Source of the DNA: Dehalobacter sp. CP
GTDB lineage: Bacteria; Bacillota_B; Desulfitobacteriia; Desulfitobacteriales; Syntrophobotulaceae
NCBI GenBank assembly: GCA_009910795.1
Contig: VMEE01000083.1
Span: 1-64,000 of the forward strand
Reading direction: 5' to 3'
Length of the DNA: 64,000 nucleotides
Below the pieces are notes generated by a model. It was not told the origin of the DNA. It saw nothing but the letters and a program-made list of their open reading frames with translations, and did not search any database. Below, piece after piece: positions 24,158 through 33,955 of the stretch (position 1 is its first letter; each line of letters starts with the position of its first letter). The translations under genes were made by a program, and so were the position numbers.

Positions 24158-25846
24158 ATGATCATGTATGAGAAGTATATTGGCAGACACCGGGACGACT
24201 ATGTCACGCTGGAAGATTTATATAAAAATTTTAAGGTGACCTGTCCGGATGATTTTAACTTTGCCTACGATGTCCTTGATAAACTGGCTGAGGAGAAACC
24301 CGATCAGCTGGCGATGCTCTGGGTAAGCAATAGCGGTGAAGAAAAAAGGATTACTTTTGCTGAAATGAAACGCTGGTCTGATAAGACGGCGAATTATTTT
24401 AAGTCACTTGGCATTAAAAAAGGAGATCTTGTCCTACTGGTTTTAAAAAGAAGCTATTTATTCTGGTATGCGATGATGGCTCTGCATAAAATTGGCGCAG
24501 TGGCTGTTCAGGCTACGAACCTGCTGACGGCGAAAGATTATATCTATCGCTGCCAGGCGGCAGGTATCAAGATGGCCGTGATTACCGCAGACGGTGATTG
24601 TACCCGGCATTTTGACGAGGCTGCTCCGGAATGTAAAACGGTTCAGATCAAAGCGGTTACCAAACATAAGGATGCAGGGGAAGGCTGGCTCGATTTTGAA
24701 GCCGGGATCGAAGCTGCGTCTGACCAATGGGAACGCCCTACCGGCGAAGAAGCGACCAAAGTCACGGATATGCTGATTATGGCCTTTTCCTCCGGAACGA
24801 CCGGCTACCCCAAGATGGTCTCCCATGACCATGCTTATCCTTTGGGACATACTATGACCGGCATTTTTTGGCACAGGGTAGAGCCTGGCGGCCTGCATTT
24901 CACAATTTCCGACACCGGTTGGCTGAAATCTCTCTGGGGCAAAATGTATGGCCAGTGGTTAGGTGAATCAGCGATATTCACGTATGACTTTGACACCTTT
25001 AACGGTGCGGATATTTTGCAGAAACTGGAGAAATACCAAATAACCACTTTCTGTGCACCGCCGACCATGTACCGCTTTATGCTGCGGGAAGATGTAAAGG
25101 GCTACAATCTGTCGGCGCTGAAACACTGCTGTACCGCAGGAGAGGCCCTAAATCCGGAAGTGTTCAATCAATGGCGGCAGGCTACCGGACTGCGTATCTT
25201 TGAAGGCTTTGGGCAGTCGGAAACAACCGTTTGCTGCTCAATCCTGTATCCATGGGTGCAGCCGCGACCGGGTTCGATGGGGATGCCCACACCGGGTTAT
25301 CAGATGGTGATTACGGATGAAGACGGCAAAGAGGTTGACCCTGGTGTGACCGGGGAAATCTGCATCAAAGCTCCGGATTACGCGACCAAGACGAAAGGTC
25401 TTTTTATGGGCTATTACCGGGACGAAGCGAATACGCAGCGTTCCTGGCATGACGGCCTGTATCATACCGGCGATCTGGCCTACCGTGATGAGCTTGGTTT
25501 CCTGTGGTATATCGGCAGGAATGACGACATTATTAAATCATCCGGTTACCGCATCGGGCCTTTCGAAGTCGAGTCGGCGCTCGCGGAGCATCCCGCTGTT
25601 CTGGAATCAGCGGTAACGGGTGTTCCGGATCCTATCAGAGGATTTAACGTCAAGGCGACGATCGTACTGAACAAAGGTTACGAACCTTCGGAAGACATGA
25701 TTAAAGAATTGCAGGATCATGTCAAAAAGGTAACCGCACCCTATAAATATCCGAGGGTCATTGAGTTTGTGACCGAGCTCCCCAAAACCATCAGCGGCAA
25801 AATCCGCAGGGTTGAAATCAGGGAAAAGGATTTGCGGTCCGAATAA
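24158..25846 (+). CDS. AMP-forming acyl-CoA synthetase
   Basis: The 562-residue ANL-superfamily ligase activates a carboxylic acid with ATP and joins it to CoA. The P-loop-like motif is MAFSSGTTGYPKMVSHDHAY. The adenine region is GEALNPEVF...FEGFGQSETT, the A8 hinge is YHTGDLAYRDELGFLWYIGRNDDIIKSSGYRIGPFEVESAL, and the catalytic lysine sits near the C-terminus in LPKTISGKIRRVEIR. The architecture is that of acetyl/medium-chain acyl-CoA synthetases of anaerobes. With the kor genes next door, one reading is that the acid/acyl-CoA/2-oxoacid couple is handled here: an acid is activated and reductively carboxylated, or the reverse. The substrate is not readable. Confidence 0.85.
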   Translation: MIMYEKYIGRHRDDYVTLEDLYKNFKVTCPDDFNFAYDVLDKLAEEKPDQLAMLWVSNSGEEKRITFAEMKRWSDKTANYFKSLGIKKGDLVLLVLKRSYLFWYAMMALHKIGAVAVQATNLLTAKDYIYRCQAAGIKMAVITADGDCTRHFDEAAPECKTVQIKAVTKHKDAGEGWLDFEAGIEAASDQWERPTGEEATKVTDMLIMAFSSGTTGYPKMVSHDHAYPLGHTMTGIFWHRVEPGGLHFTISDTGWLKSLWGKMYGQWLGESAIFTYDFDTFNGADILQKLEKYQITTFCAPPTMYRFMLREDVKGYNLSALKHCCTAGEALNPEVFNQWRQATGLRIFEGFGQSETTVCCSILYPWVQPRPGSMGMPTPGYQMVITDEDGKEVDPGVTGEICIKAPDYATKTKGLFMGYYRDEANTQRSWHDGLYHTGDLAYRDELGFLWYIGRNDDIIKSSGYRIGPFEVESALAEHPAVLESAVTGVPDPIRGFNVKATIVLNKGYEPSEDMIKELQDHVKKVTAPYKYPRVIEFVTELPKTISGKIRRVEIREKDLRSE

Positions 25847-25870
25847 ACGTACAGGATAATTGACATAAGA

Positions 25871-25906
25871 AAAGAGGATGCAACTTTGCTGTATCCTCTT
25901 TCTATT
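25871..25906. terminator. Terminator hairpin
   Basis: AAAGAGGAT (25871-25879) pairs with ATCCTCTTT (25893-25901), followed by CTATTT. It ends the acyl-CoA ligase transcript. Confidence 0.75.
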
Positions 25907-26088
25907 TCCACTATATGCCCGATCCTATATATCTCGGCTGATTACGCTAAGTTATTGTAGATTTACATATCACTGTTTGTAACTATTGTATAAAAATAGG
26001 ACTAATGGCCTATATAATATTTGGCTCCGTTGTCATATCCTAAATTTAAATATAATGTTTAATAATGGAAGAGTGAAAGGAAAAGAAG

Positions 26089-26580
26089 ATGGAAGCTGTC
26101 GAATTTGGTAAAAAAACGGATAATGACGTGTACGTTGCCAAAGAATGCAAAATAACAGGAAAAATAAACTCCAGAACCAATGTGATAATTGACGGGGAGC
26201 TTGAAGGCACAATTGAAACAAAAGCAGATCTACTTGTGGGTCCGCATGGAAAAGTAGAAGCGGAAATTTTTGCTGTAAACGCCCGGATACAGGGAGAAGT
26301 ACATGGAAATATTACAGCTGAGAACTTATTGGTAATAGCTTCAACTGCCGTAGTCTATGGTGATATAAAAACAAAAGGGCTTCAGATTGAACAGGGCGCA
26401 AGGTTCATAGGGAAGAGTCAAAATCATGATCATCATGATCAGGCAGGTAGTATAACTGAACTAGAAACCAAGCCTGAGACTGAATATGAAAGTGAGCCTT
26501 CTGACAATCCTGAATTTTTACAAGGAAAGAAAAAGTCAAAACTTTCCTTTAAGCCTATTATCTATAATAGGATGCCTTAG
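26089..26580 (+). CDS. Bactofilin (polymer-forming cytoskeletal protein)
   Basis: The 163-residue protein has a central right-handed beta-helix made of short repeats (SRTNVIIDGELEGTIETKADLLVGPHGKVEAEIFAVNARIQGEVHGNITAENLLVIASTAVVYGDIKT). This is the bactofilin/DUF583 pattern. Bactofilins polymerise without nucleotide and often scaffold envelope enzymes. The C-terminal tail holds a His/Asp cluster (HDHHDQ) and a Glu/Pro-rich stretch. The family is involved in cell shape and, in some Firmicutes, sporulation or motility. It is monocistronic. Confidence 0.85.
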   Translation: MEAVEFGKKTDNDVYVAKECKITGKINSRTNVIIDGELEGTIETKADLLVGPHGKVEAEIFAVNARIQGEVHGNITAENLLVIASTAVVYGDIKTKGLQIEQGARFIGKSQNHDHHDQAGSITELETKPETEYESEPSDNPEFLQGKKKSKLSFKPIIYNRMP

Positions 26581-26885
26581 AGAGGTAGGAACTGTCTACC
26601 CACGGAGCTCAATGCCAGTATCCAGAAAGTCTCCGATACTTTTCAGAGAATAGCACGATGAATGATCGAAATCAATTGATATAGCGGACAAAGAAGTGTG
26701 GATGACTGAAATCAGCGGATATTAAACGGCTTGCAGTAATGCAGCCGTTTATTTTTCTGTGCTGTGTACTTGTTGTACTTGATTCCAGAAAAGGTTATGA
26801 TATAGAAAGGTATATTCAAAGGAATTGTTTGACGAATGATTCCGAGGGAGATTCTGAAGAAACGGTTCTTGAAAGGAGTATTACG
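26581..26885. other. Spacer between bactofilin and polA with terminator
   Basis: A terminator lies at 26724-26757: AAACGGCT-TGCA and TGC-AGCCGTTT arms (26724-26750) followed by ATTTTTCT. The reading frame of polA is open further upstream (to 26739), but that extension lacks a ribosome site and crosses the terminator. I see no other gene. Confidence 0.6.
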
Positions 26886-29654
26886 ATGCCCCGGATGCTG
26901 ATCTTAGACGGTAACAGTCTTATCAATAGAGCTTTCTATGCGCTTCCGCCGCTTACCTCCAACGAAGGTCTTCCGACGAACGCTGTGCACGGTTTTTTAA
27001 CCATGTTGTTCAGGCTCCAGAAAGAGCAGAAGCCTGATTATTGGGTCGTAGCTTTTGACAAGACGAAAGCAACGGTCCGCATTGAGCAGTTTGCAGGCTA
27101 CAAAGCTCACCGGAAAGAGACACCGGAGACTTTGCGGCCGCAGTTTAATTATCTTAAAGAAATTTTGCGGGTGATGGCCGTTCCGATTCTGGAACTGGAA
27201 GGTTACGAAGCGGATGATATCATAGCGACAGTAAACGATCTGGCGATCGCCCAGCAAATAGAAGTTTTAATCTTTACCGGAGACAGGGACGCTCTTCAGC
27301 TGATTTCGCCGCATAGCTCTGTGCTGCTGACAATGAAAGGGATTTCGGAAGTTGAGTGTTACAACGAACAACGGCTGGAAGAAAGATATCTGCTGAAGCC
27401 TGCCCAGATTATCGATCTGAAAGGCCTGATGGGGGACGTTTCGGACAATATCCCTGGGATTCCCGGTGTAGGGGAAAAGACCGCACTGAAACTGCTTCAC
27501 GAATACGGGTCCGTCGAAAATGTGCTGCAGAATAAGGATGAGGTCAAAGGCAATAAATTAAAGGAACTGCTGAATCAATACGCTGATCAGGCACTCTTAA
27601 GCAAAAAGCTCGCAGCAATGATTCACGATGTGCCGGTTACGTTTTCTCTTGACGACTTAAGATGGACGGAGCCGGACAAAGATGCCTGTAGAAGGATCCT
27701 CCATAGCTACAGCTTATATAAAGTCGCATCGCTGTTTGAACAGAGCCTCGCTGCGGTAACGAGTCCTGCGCAATTTGTCGAAAAAAGCAAGAAGCAAAAA
27801 GCATCAGGTAACAAAAATCAGGAAATAAAGACTCACGAGATAGCTGCTTCTAAACCGGATTTAATCAATAACCTATATGGAAATTTGAAAGATCAGAATA
27901 AAGGCGGCATGAGAGATACAGAGATCATTGATACTGTCCAGCAAGAAAAGAACATGGACGGAGAAGGCTGGCTGGAGCTGCTGAATACTTGGCTTGAGCA
28001 GAAACCGGTCCTCGCACTCAGTTATCGTTTTGAGGGCAGGAATATTCATCAGGGGCTCTGGACTGAAATGGGGATCTGTGATGAACATCATACGTATTCG
28101 CTGAACCGGTATGCTGCTGCTCCAAGTGTGCTGCGTCTCTGGGAAGAAATCCTGGCTGACGACGGTGTCCGCAAAGTGGTTGCAGACAGCAAGGGGCTAT
28201 ATTCACTGCTTCTGAATGAGAATAAGACATTCGCCGGCGTTGATTTGGATTTAAGCCTGGCCGCTTATTTGTTAAACCCGAACCGGTCCAATTACAGCGC
28301 TTCCGAATTGCTGGGGGATTATGTGACGGATCTGTTTTCGAATACGCCGGCACGGGAAGCAGCTCTGCTACGGAAACTTGCCGCTTCCTATATGGAAAAA
28401 CTGGCGGAAGACGATCTTGAAAAGCTCTTGCATGAGGTTGAAGAGCCTTTAAGCCTCATATTGGCCAGGATGGAAAAGACCGGAATTGCTCTGGACAAGG
28501 CGAAACTCCAGGAATATGGTCAGGAACTTGAGGTTAAGATCAGCCGATTAGAAAGCGAGATTTACAATCTGGCCGGTGAAAACTTTAATATCAATTCGCC
28601 GCAGCAGCTTGGCAGGATTCTATTTGAGAATTTAGGGCTTCCGCCACTCAAAAAAACCAAAACGGGTTATTCAACGGATGCGGAAACGCTGGAAGAATTG
28701 CGGACGGAGCACGCTGTCGTGGAGAAACTACTGGAATACCGGCAGCTGGTTAAACTGAATTCCACCTATGTCAAGGGCCTGCTGGCCCAGTGCTGTGACG
28801 GCAAAATTCATACCACGTTTCAGCAGACGGTTACAGCTACCGGCAGACTTTCCAGTACCGAACCGAATCTGCAAAATATTCCAATCCGTCTGGAAGAAGG
28901 CCGGAGACTTAGGAAGGTTTTCCAGGCAACTCAGGAAGACTGGCTTTTGTTATCCGCAGATTATTCTCAGATTGAATTAAGAATTCTGGCGCATTATTCG
29001 AAAGATCCGATACTTTGTGAGTCCTTCCTGATCGGGGAAGACGTGCACAGACGTACAGCTGCCGAGGTGTTTGACGTAGCGCTGAACGAAGTCAATTCAG
29101 ATATGCGGCGCAAGGCCAAAGCGGTTAACTTTGGTTTAATGTATGGTCTGACGGACTTTGGACTGGCCAGGGATCTGGCTATTTCCAGAAAAGAGGCAAA
29201 ATACTATATCAGTCAGTATTTTGAAAGATACAGCGGTGTTCACCGTTATCTTGAGGAGGCCGTCGCTGAAGCCAAAGAAAAGGGAGAGGTTCGTACGCTG
29301 CTGAACCGGCTGCGGAAAATCCCCGAATTGTCTCATCCAAACAGAATGACGCGGCAGTTTGGCGAACGGATTGCCAAGAATACCCCGATCCAGGGAACCG
29401 CGGCTGATATGATGAAAATTGCGATGATCAAAGTAGCTGAAGCACTTCAGGGCCTGCAGGCAGAAATTTTGCTTCAGGTTCACGACGAACTGGTAGTCCA
29501 GGTCGAACCGTCAGCGCTTCCCAAGGTCGCAGCAATTGTCAAAAAAGAGATGGAACAGGCTTTCCCGATTTCTGTTCCATTGCTGGTAGACTGCAAAGTC
29601 GGAAGCAACTGGTATGATATGGTCCCTTATCAGGTGAGTGCGCTGTTGTTTTAG
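26886..29654 (+). CDS. polA: DNA polymerase I
   Basis: The 922-residue repair and Okazaki-fragment polymerase starts with the 5' nuclease domain (MPRMLILDGNSLINRAFYAL, YEADDIIATVNDLA, GDVSDNIPGIPGVGEKTA). A central 3'-5' exonuclease-like domain (about 330-540) looks degenerate, without the clear DxE pairs. The C-terminal family A polymerase has SADYSQIELRILAHYS, RRKAKAVNFGLMYG and LLQVHDELVVQV. The start is ATG at 26886 behind GAAAGGAGTATTACG. mutM follows after 12 bases, a usual Clostridial pairing for base-excision repair. Confidence 0.93.
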   Translation: MPRMLILDGNSLINRAFYALPPLTSNEGLPTNAVHGFLTMLFRLQKEQKPDYWVVAFDKTKATVRIEQFAGYKAHRKETPETLRPQFNYLKEILRVMAVPILELEGYEADDIIATVNDLAIAQQIEVLIFTGDRDALQLISPHSSVLLTMKGISEVECYNEQRLEERYLLKPAQIIDLKGLMGDVSDNIPGIPGVGEKTALKLLHEYGSVENVLQNKDEVKGNKLKELLNQYADQALLSKKLAAMIHDVPVTFSLDDLRWTEPDKDACRRILHSYSLYKVASLFEQSLAAVTSPAQFVEKSKKQKASGNKNQEIKTHEIAASKPDLINNLYGNLKDQNKGGMRDTEIIDTVQQEKNMDGEGWLELLNTWLEQKPVLALSYRFEGRNIHQGLWTEMGICDEHHTYSLNRYAAAPSVLRLWEEILADDGVRKVVADSKGLYSLLLNENKTFAGVDLDLSLAAYLLNPNRSNYSASELLGDYVTDLFSNTPAREAALLRKLAASYMEKLAEDDLEKLLHEVEEPLSLILARMEKTGIALDKAKLQEYGQELEVKISRLESEIYNLAGENFNINSPQQLGRILFENLGLPPLKKTKTGYSTDAETLEELRTEHAVVEKLLEYRQLVKLNSTYVKGLLAQCCDGKIHTTFQQTVTATGRLSSTEPNLQNIPIRLEEGRRLRKVFQATQEDWLLLSADYSQIELRILAHYSKDPILCESFLIGEDVHRRTAAEVFDVALNEVNSDMRRKAKAVNFGLMYGLTDFGLARDLAISRKEAKYYISQYFERYSGVHRYLEEAVAEAKEKGEVRTLLNRLRKIPELSHPNRMTRQFGERIAKNTPIQGTAADMMKIAMIKVAEALQGLQAEILLQVHDELVVQVEPSALPKVAAIVKKEMEQAFPISVPLLVDCKVGSNWYDMVPYQVSALLF

Positions 29655-29666
29655 GAGGTCGATCCG

Positions 29667-30488
29667 ATGCCTGAACTTCCCGAGGTAGAAAGTATCCGGC
29701 TGTCCCTGGCTGCAAGGATTCTGGGAAAGACAATTGAAGATGTCGAAGTCCGATGGCCTCCGGCAGCAGTTTCTCTGGTGGATGAGGATTTCAGCGCTTT
29801 GGTCAGGAACCGGACGATTGAAAGCCTTGACAGACGCGGCAAGTATCTGCTCGTGAACCTGAGTCACGGCCTTACGATGATCATTCATTTCAGGATGACC
29901 GGACGTTTGATCTATTATCCTGAGCAGCACGAGCCGGATAAACATACGCATGTCCTGTTTAGGCTCGATCAGGGGGAACTTCATTACTCCGATATCCGGA
30001 AATTCGGCAGAATACAGCTGGTGTCTTTTCAAATGGCCTTTAAGGCTGCCTGTTTGGCTAAACTTGGGCCGGAACCGCTGGACGAGTCATTTGCATTTGA
30101 TCAGCTCGGGATGCGTCTCGCCAGGAAAAAGAGTACGATCAAAGCTGCGCTGCTGGATCAGACCGTCGTAGCCGGCATCGGAAATATTTATGCGGACGAG
30201 GCCCTGTTCCGCGCAGGTATTTTGCCGGATAGGAATACGGCTTCGTTAAAGGTGTCGGAGATTATGCTGCTTTACGATGCGATCTGTGAGGTTCTGCAGG
30301 AAGGAATCACGGCTGGCGGAACATCATTTCGTGATTATCGTGACGCAGACGGCAAGAAGGGTGCATTTCAGGAAAATTTGATGGTCTACGGACGCAGCGG
30401 TCAGGAGTGTAAATATTGCGGAGGTCAATTGGCTAAAATCAAAGTAGTCGGAAGGACAACGGTGTATTGTCCAAACTGCCAGAGATAG
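29667..30488 (+). CDS. mutM: Formamidopyrimidine-DNA glycosylase
   Basis: The 273-residue DNA repair glycosylase/AP lyase removes oxidised purines. It starts with the catalytic MPELPEVE (Pro after Met removal), has the H2TH region with AGIGNIYADEALFRAGI, and ends in a zinc finger CKYCGGQLAKIKVVGRTTVYCPNCQR. The length is normal and all key residues are present. It sits directly behind polA. Confidence 0.95.
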   Translation: MPELPEVESIRLSLAARILGKTIEDVEVRWPPAAVSLVDEDFSALVRNRTIESLDRRGKYLLVNLSHGLTMIIHFRMTGRLIYYPEQHEPDKHTHVLFRLDQGELHYSDIRKFGRIQLVSFQMAFKAACLAKLGPEPLDESFAFDQLGMRLARKKSTIKAALLDQTVVAGIGNIYADEALFRAGILPDRNTASLKVSEIMLLYDAICEVLQEGITAGGTSFRDYRDADGKKGAFQENLMVYGRSGQECKYCGGQLAKIKVVGRTTVYCPNCQR

Positions 30489-30561
30489 ATGAAATTTGTT
30501 TTGAAGAAACATAACTTTTAATGCAGGAAGAAAGAATCCAGGAGGAGTATTTCACAGAAGG

Positions 30562-32436
30562 ATGAGCATACTTTATTGCAATGGACTTGAAATTGAAGTA
30601 GCAGGGAGCACCCTGCTGGATCATATAACGCTGCGTTTGGAAAAGGGTCAAAAAGCCGGCCTGGTCGGAGCCAATGGGGCAGGTAAAACAACACTGATCA
30701 GGGCTGTCATGGGAGAAATTGCTCATGAAAACGGAGATATCAACTGGCAGGGTACTGTCGGCTATCTGCCGCAGACAGCGGCAGCCACAGCAGAACACGG
30801 TACAGTATTTGAACAAATGCTGACGGAACGCCGGGATATTCTTGATCTGCGGGACAGCCTCAGATCCTTGGAAAATAAAATGGCGGAACAGGCCGACGAG
30901 AAAACGCTCGAAAGGTACAGTCTGCTTACGGAACAATATGAAAGGGCGGGTGGTTATGCGCTCGAAGCCAGGATCCGCAAGATCCTGACCGGACTCGGGA
31001 TGGACCGGCATCAGACGACTGAAGCTAATCATTTAAGCGGTGGTCAGAAAACTCGTCTGGCGCTTGGCAAGCTTCTGCTGCGTGATCCGGACGTTCTGAT
31101 TCTTGACGAGCCTACGAACCATCTCGATATTGAGGCACTGGAATGGCTCGAAAATTACCTGGGAGATTATGTTGGAGCTGTGCTTGTCGTTTCCCATGAC
31201 AGGTACTTCCTGGACAGAGTCGTGGACAGCACCTTCCTGATTGAGGATGGGTTCCTGAAAGCTTACAACGGCAATTATTCGGAATTTGAACTGCAGCGGA
31301 ATATTGAAAGAATATCGCTGACCAGAGAAGCGGAACGGATCAATAAAAAAATTGCGGACCTGGAGGAGTATATCCGGCGTCATGGTGCCGGAATCAAAGC
31401 TAAACAAGCCCGGGGCAGAGAATCCATGCTGAAAAGAATTACGCCGGTGAATGCGCCGAAAGATTCGAAAAAACTCAGCATAAGCCTCCAGGCCAAAACC
31501 CGCTCAGGTGACCGGGTTCTCGAGATAGACGATCTGGCCGTTAAGTACGGGCAGAAGACCATATTCGAACATGTAGGTTTGGAATTGCGCCGGGGTGATA
31601 AGATTGCCCTGCTCGGCAGAAACGGGATTGGAAAGACGACGCTGTTGAGAGCTGTTACAGGACAAATTCCGTATAACGGTACGATCCGGACCGGGGCGAA
31701 TGTCTCCGTCAGCTACTATTCCCAGGAGCATGAGAATATTGGATTAAGGGAAATTGTCATGGACGAGATCCGTTATTCTTCAACGCTTGACGATCCGGAA
31801 ATACGCAATGTTTTAGCCCGTTTTGGCTTCCGGGGAGAGGATGTATTTAAACCTGTTGCTGGTTTAAGCGGGGGAGAGAAAAGCAGGCTGGCACTTTGCA
31901 AACTTTTTCTGAATCAGGGAAACCTGCTTTTGCTTGATGAGCCGACCAACCATCTCGATATGGAGACGAGAGAAGTCCTGGAGGAAGTGTTGCAGGATTA
32001 CAACGGGACAATTTTGACCGTATCCCATGACCGGTACTTTCTGAACCGAATCGTGAATAAGATTGCTTTGCTTACAGTGAATGGTCTGAAGGTATTTGAG
32101 GGAGACTACACGGCCTATCGTGAGATGAGCGAGAAGAGTGAAGAGGAAGAAACAAAATCTGCTCAAGCCGCTCAAGATCAGACCTGTAAAAATGAAGAGG
32201 CTCAAAAAGCCAGAGATTACAGGGAAGAGTCCAAGAATACCAAACGGATAGAAAAAAAGATCAAGCAAATCGAGGAAAAAATTGCGGATACAGAATTATT
32301 GCTTCAAGAAATTGAGGATAAGCTCGATGCCGCAGCCAGTGATTATGAACTGACATTGTCACTTCACCGGTCGTATGAGAAAGTGCAGGCAGAGCTCGAT
32401 CATCTGATGGAGGAGTGGCTGGCTTACCAGGATTAG
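30562..32436 (+). CDS. ABC-F family ATPase (Uup/YdiF type)
   Basis: The 624-residue soluble protein has two ABC ATPase domains: GANGAGKTTLI and GRNGIGKTTLL for Walker A, LSGGQKTRLALGK and LSGGEKSRLALCK signatures, and LILDEPTNHLDIEALE / LLLDEPTNHLDMETRE for Walker B. A linker rich in charged residues lies between, and a coiled coil follows at the C-terminus (SKNTKRIEKKIKQIEEKIADTELLLQEIEDKL). There are no membrane segments. ABC-F proteins act on ribosomes (translation factors or drug protection); the coiled coil is Uup-like. No antibiotic-specific loop is recognisable. The ATG lies 8 bases after an imperfect site at CACAGAAGG, with GGAGGA further upstream. Confidence 0.88.
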   Translation: MSILYCNGLEIEVAGSTLLDHITLRLEKGQKAGLVGANGAGKTTLIRAVMGEIAHENGDINWQGTVGYLPQTAAATAEHGTVFEQMLTERRDILDLRDSLRSLENKMAEQADEKTLERYSLLTEQYERAGGYALEARIRKILTGLGMDRHQTTEANHLSGGQKTRLALGKLLLRDPDVLILDEPTNHLDIEALEWLENYLGDYVGAVLVVSHDRYFLDRVVDSTFLIEDGFLKAYNGNYSEFELQRNIERISLTREAERINKKIADLEEYIRRHGAGIKAKQARGRESMLKRITPVNAPKDSKKLSISLQAKTRSGDRVLEIDDLAVKYGQKTIFEHVGLELRRGDKIALLGRNGIGKTTLLRAVTGQIPYNGTIRTGANVSVSYYSQEHENIGLREIVMDEIRYSSTLDDPEIRNVLARFGFRGEDVFKPVAGLSGGEKSRLALCKLFLNQGNLLLLDEPTNHLDMETREVLEEVLQDYNGTILTVSHDRYFLNRIVNKIALLTVNGLKVFEGDYTAYREMSEKSEEEETKSAQAAQDQTCKNEEAQKARDYREESKNTKRIEKKIKQIEEKIADTELLLQEIEDKLDAAASDYELTLSLHRSYEKVQAELDHLMEEWLAYQD

Positions 32437-32544
32437 TACGGAAAAACTGACAGACCGACGACCACAGATGAGCCGGCGCGGCACACCAAAACGAGGTTAC
32501 AGCCATATATTATCCCGAAGGAAATACTTAAGGGGTAAAAGAAT

Positions 32545-33207
32545 ATGGGAATGGCAATGATCCTTGCTTTGGCTTTGAGTCTTGACGGTTTTGGGGTAGG
32601 GATGGCCTACGGTCTGAAGAGGATTCGGATACCGCTCAGTTCCATGATGATTATTGGTTTTTGTACGGCACTCGCCATGACAGTCTCGATGTACTGCGGA
32701 CATCTGATCACGTCTCAGCTTACGGTGATCCATCCAGGTATTCTGGGAGCAGTCGTTCTTATTGCAATCGGCTTGTATCAATTGATTCAAACTTTGAGAA
32801 ACAGAGCGGAACTGCCTGAAGCTGTCCCGGTAATGGTAGCTTCAGCCGGGCAGAGAGATGACAATCCGTATCGTACTTTGTTCAGTATTAATTTGAATTT
32901 CTTCGGTCTGGTCATTCAGGTTTTGCAGACCCCGGATGCGGCAGACATTGACGGCTCCGGAGTCATTACGCTGAATGAAAGTCTGCTTCTCGGCGTGGCA
33001 TTGTCCCTGGATGCGTTTGCTTCGGGTGTAGCCGCTGCGCTCACAGGAATTTTCTGGTATGTCATCGGGATGGTGACGCTGATGCAGGTTCTGATGATCT
33101 TTACCGGTCAGGTATTGACAGGCAGACTTCCGGCGGGCGTGCTGGCGAGAGTCAGGTATCTGCCGGGGATCGTCCTGATACTCATCGGGTCATTAAAAAT
33201 AATTTGA
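32545..33207 (+). CDS. ytaF: Sporulation membrane protein YtaF (MntP-like)
   Basis: The 220-residue protein has six membrane segments. The N-terminal LALALSLDGFGVGMAYGLKRI is repeated at the second half as LLGVALSLDAFASGVAAAL, the duplicated motif of the MntP/YtaF fold. It is required for normal sporulation in Bacillus; cation transport is suspected from homology to MntP. It stands directly before coaE, as in Bacillus and many Clostridia (mutM-ytaF-coaE). Confidence 0.88.
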   Translation: MGMAMILALALSLDGFGVGMAYGLKRIRIPLSSMMIIGFCTALAMTVSMYCGHLITSQLTVIHPGILGAVVLIAIGLYQLIQTLRNRAELPEAVPVMVASAGQRDDNPYRTLFSINLNFFGLVIQVLQTPDAADIDGSGVITLNESLLLGVALSLDAFASGVAAALTGIFWYVIGMVTLMQVLMIFTGQVLTGRLPAGVLARVRYLPGIVLILIGSLKII

Positions 33208-33215
33208 GGTTAAAC

Positions 33216-33800
33216 ATGATCAAAATTGGACTTACAGGAGGAATAGCAAGCGGCAAGACGCGTGTTGCCAGCTGGTTTGCGCAGAAGGGCATCCCGGTTT
33301 TTAACGCGGATGACGCAGTTCATAGGTTGTATGACGGGCCGTTGATCCCTTTGATCGGCAAAGAGTTTGGATCTGAATGCGTCCGAGATGGAAAGATTGA
33401 CCGGGCGGAGCTGGGCAAAATCATATTTGCCGATCCTGAGGCCAGGCAAAGGCTTGAGGAACTTGTTCATCCTTTGATCCGGCAGCAGATGCAGGATCAA
33501 TGCCTGAAGGCAGAAATCCAAAGTGAAAAGCTGATTATCCTGGATATTCCGCTGCTTCTGGAAACGGGATGGGGGGAATTTGTCGACGAGGTTTGGGTCG
33601 TTTATGTCCCTGCTGAAATACAAATCACCAGGCTGATGGAACGAAGTGGCTTGACCAGGGAAGAGGCCGAGCGGCGGCTTGCTGCGCAAATGCCGCTTGA
33701 GGACAAAAAAGGGAAAGCCGACCGGGTTATCGATAATTCCAGGGACTGGGGAGAAACTGAAAAACAACTTGAAACGATCTGGAAAGAACTGTTTTCTTGA
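33216..33800 (+). CDS. coaE: Dephospho-CoA kinase
   Basis: The 194-residue kinase phosphorylates dephospho-CoA to CoA, the last step of the pathway. The P-loop GLTGGIASGKTRVA and the CoA-domain DIPLLLETGWGEFVDEVWVVY are visible, followed by the LID region LMERSGLTREEAERRLAAQMP. I use the ATG at 33216, 6 bases after GAGG; a TTG at 33204 is in frame but lies on the stop of ytaF. Confidence 0.93.
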   Translation: MIKIGLTGGIASGKTRVASWFAQKGIPVFNADDAVHRLYDGPLIPLIGKEFGSECVRDGKIDRAELGKIIFADPEARQRLEELVHPLIRQQMQDQCLKAEIQSEKLIILDIPLLLETGWGEFVDEVWVVYVPAEIQITRLMERSGLTREEAERRLAAQMPLEDKKGKADRVIDNSRDWGETEKQLETIWKELFS

Positions 33801-33955
33801 AATCTCCATTCCATAGATTTATCTGTAATTCAAGGTCTCGGCTTGCATTGAATCAGCTTTGTCGTATATAATGTTTCAGAATTAAATCATATCTTTGCTC
33901 AGATCAACATACTGATAATCAAAAGGTTAGAATATTGAAATAGGATGGATGCATT

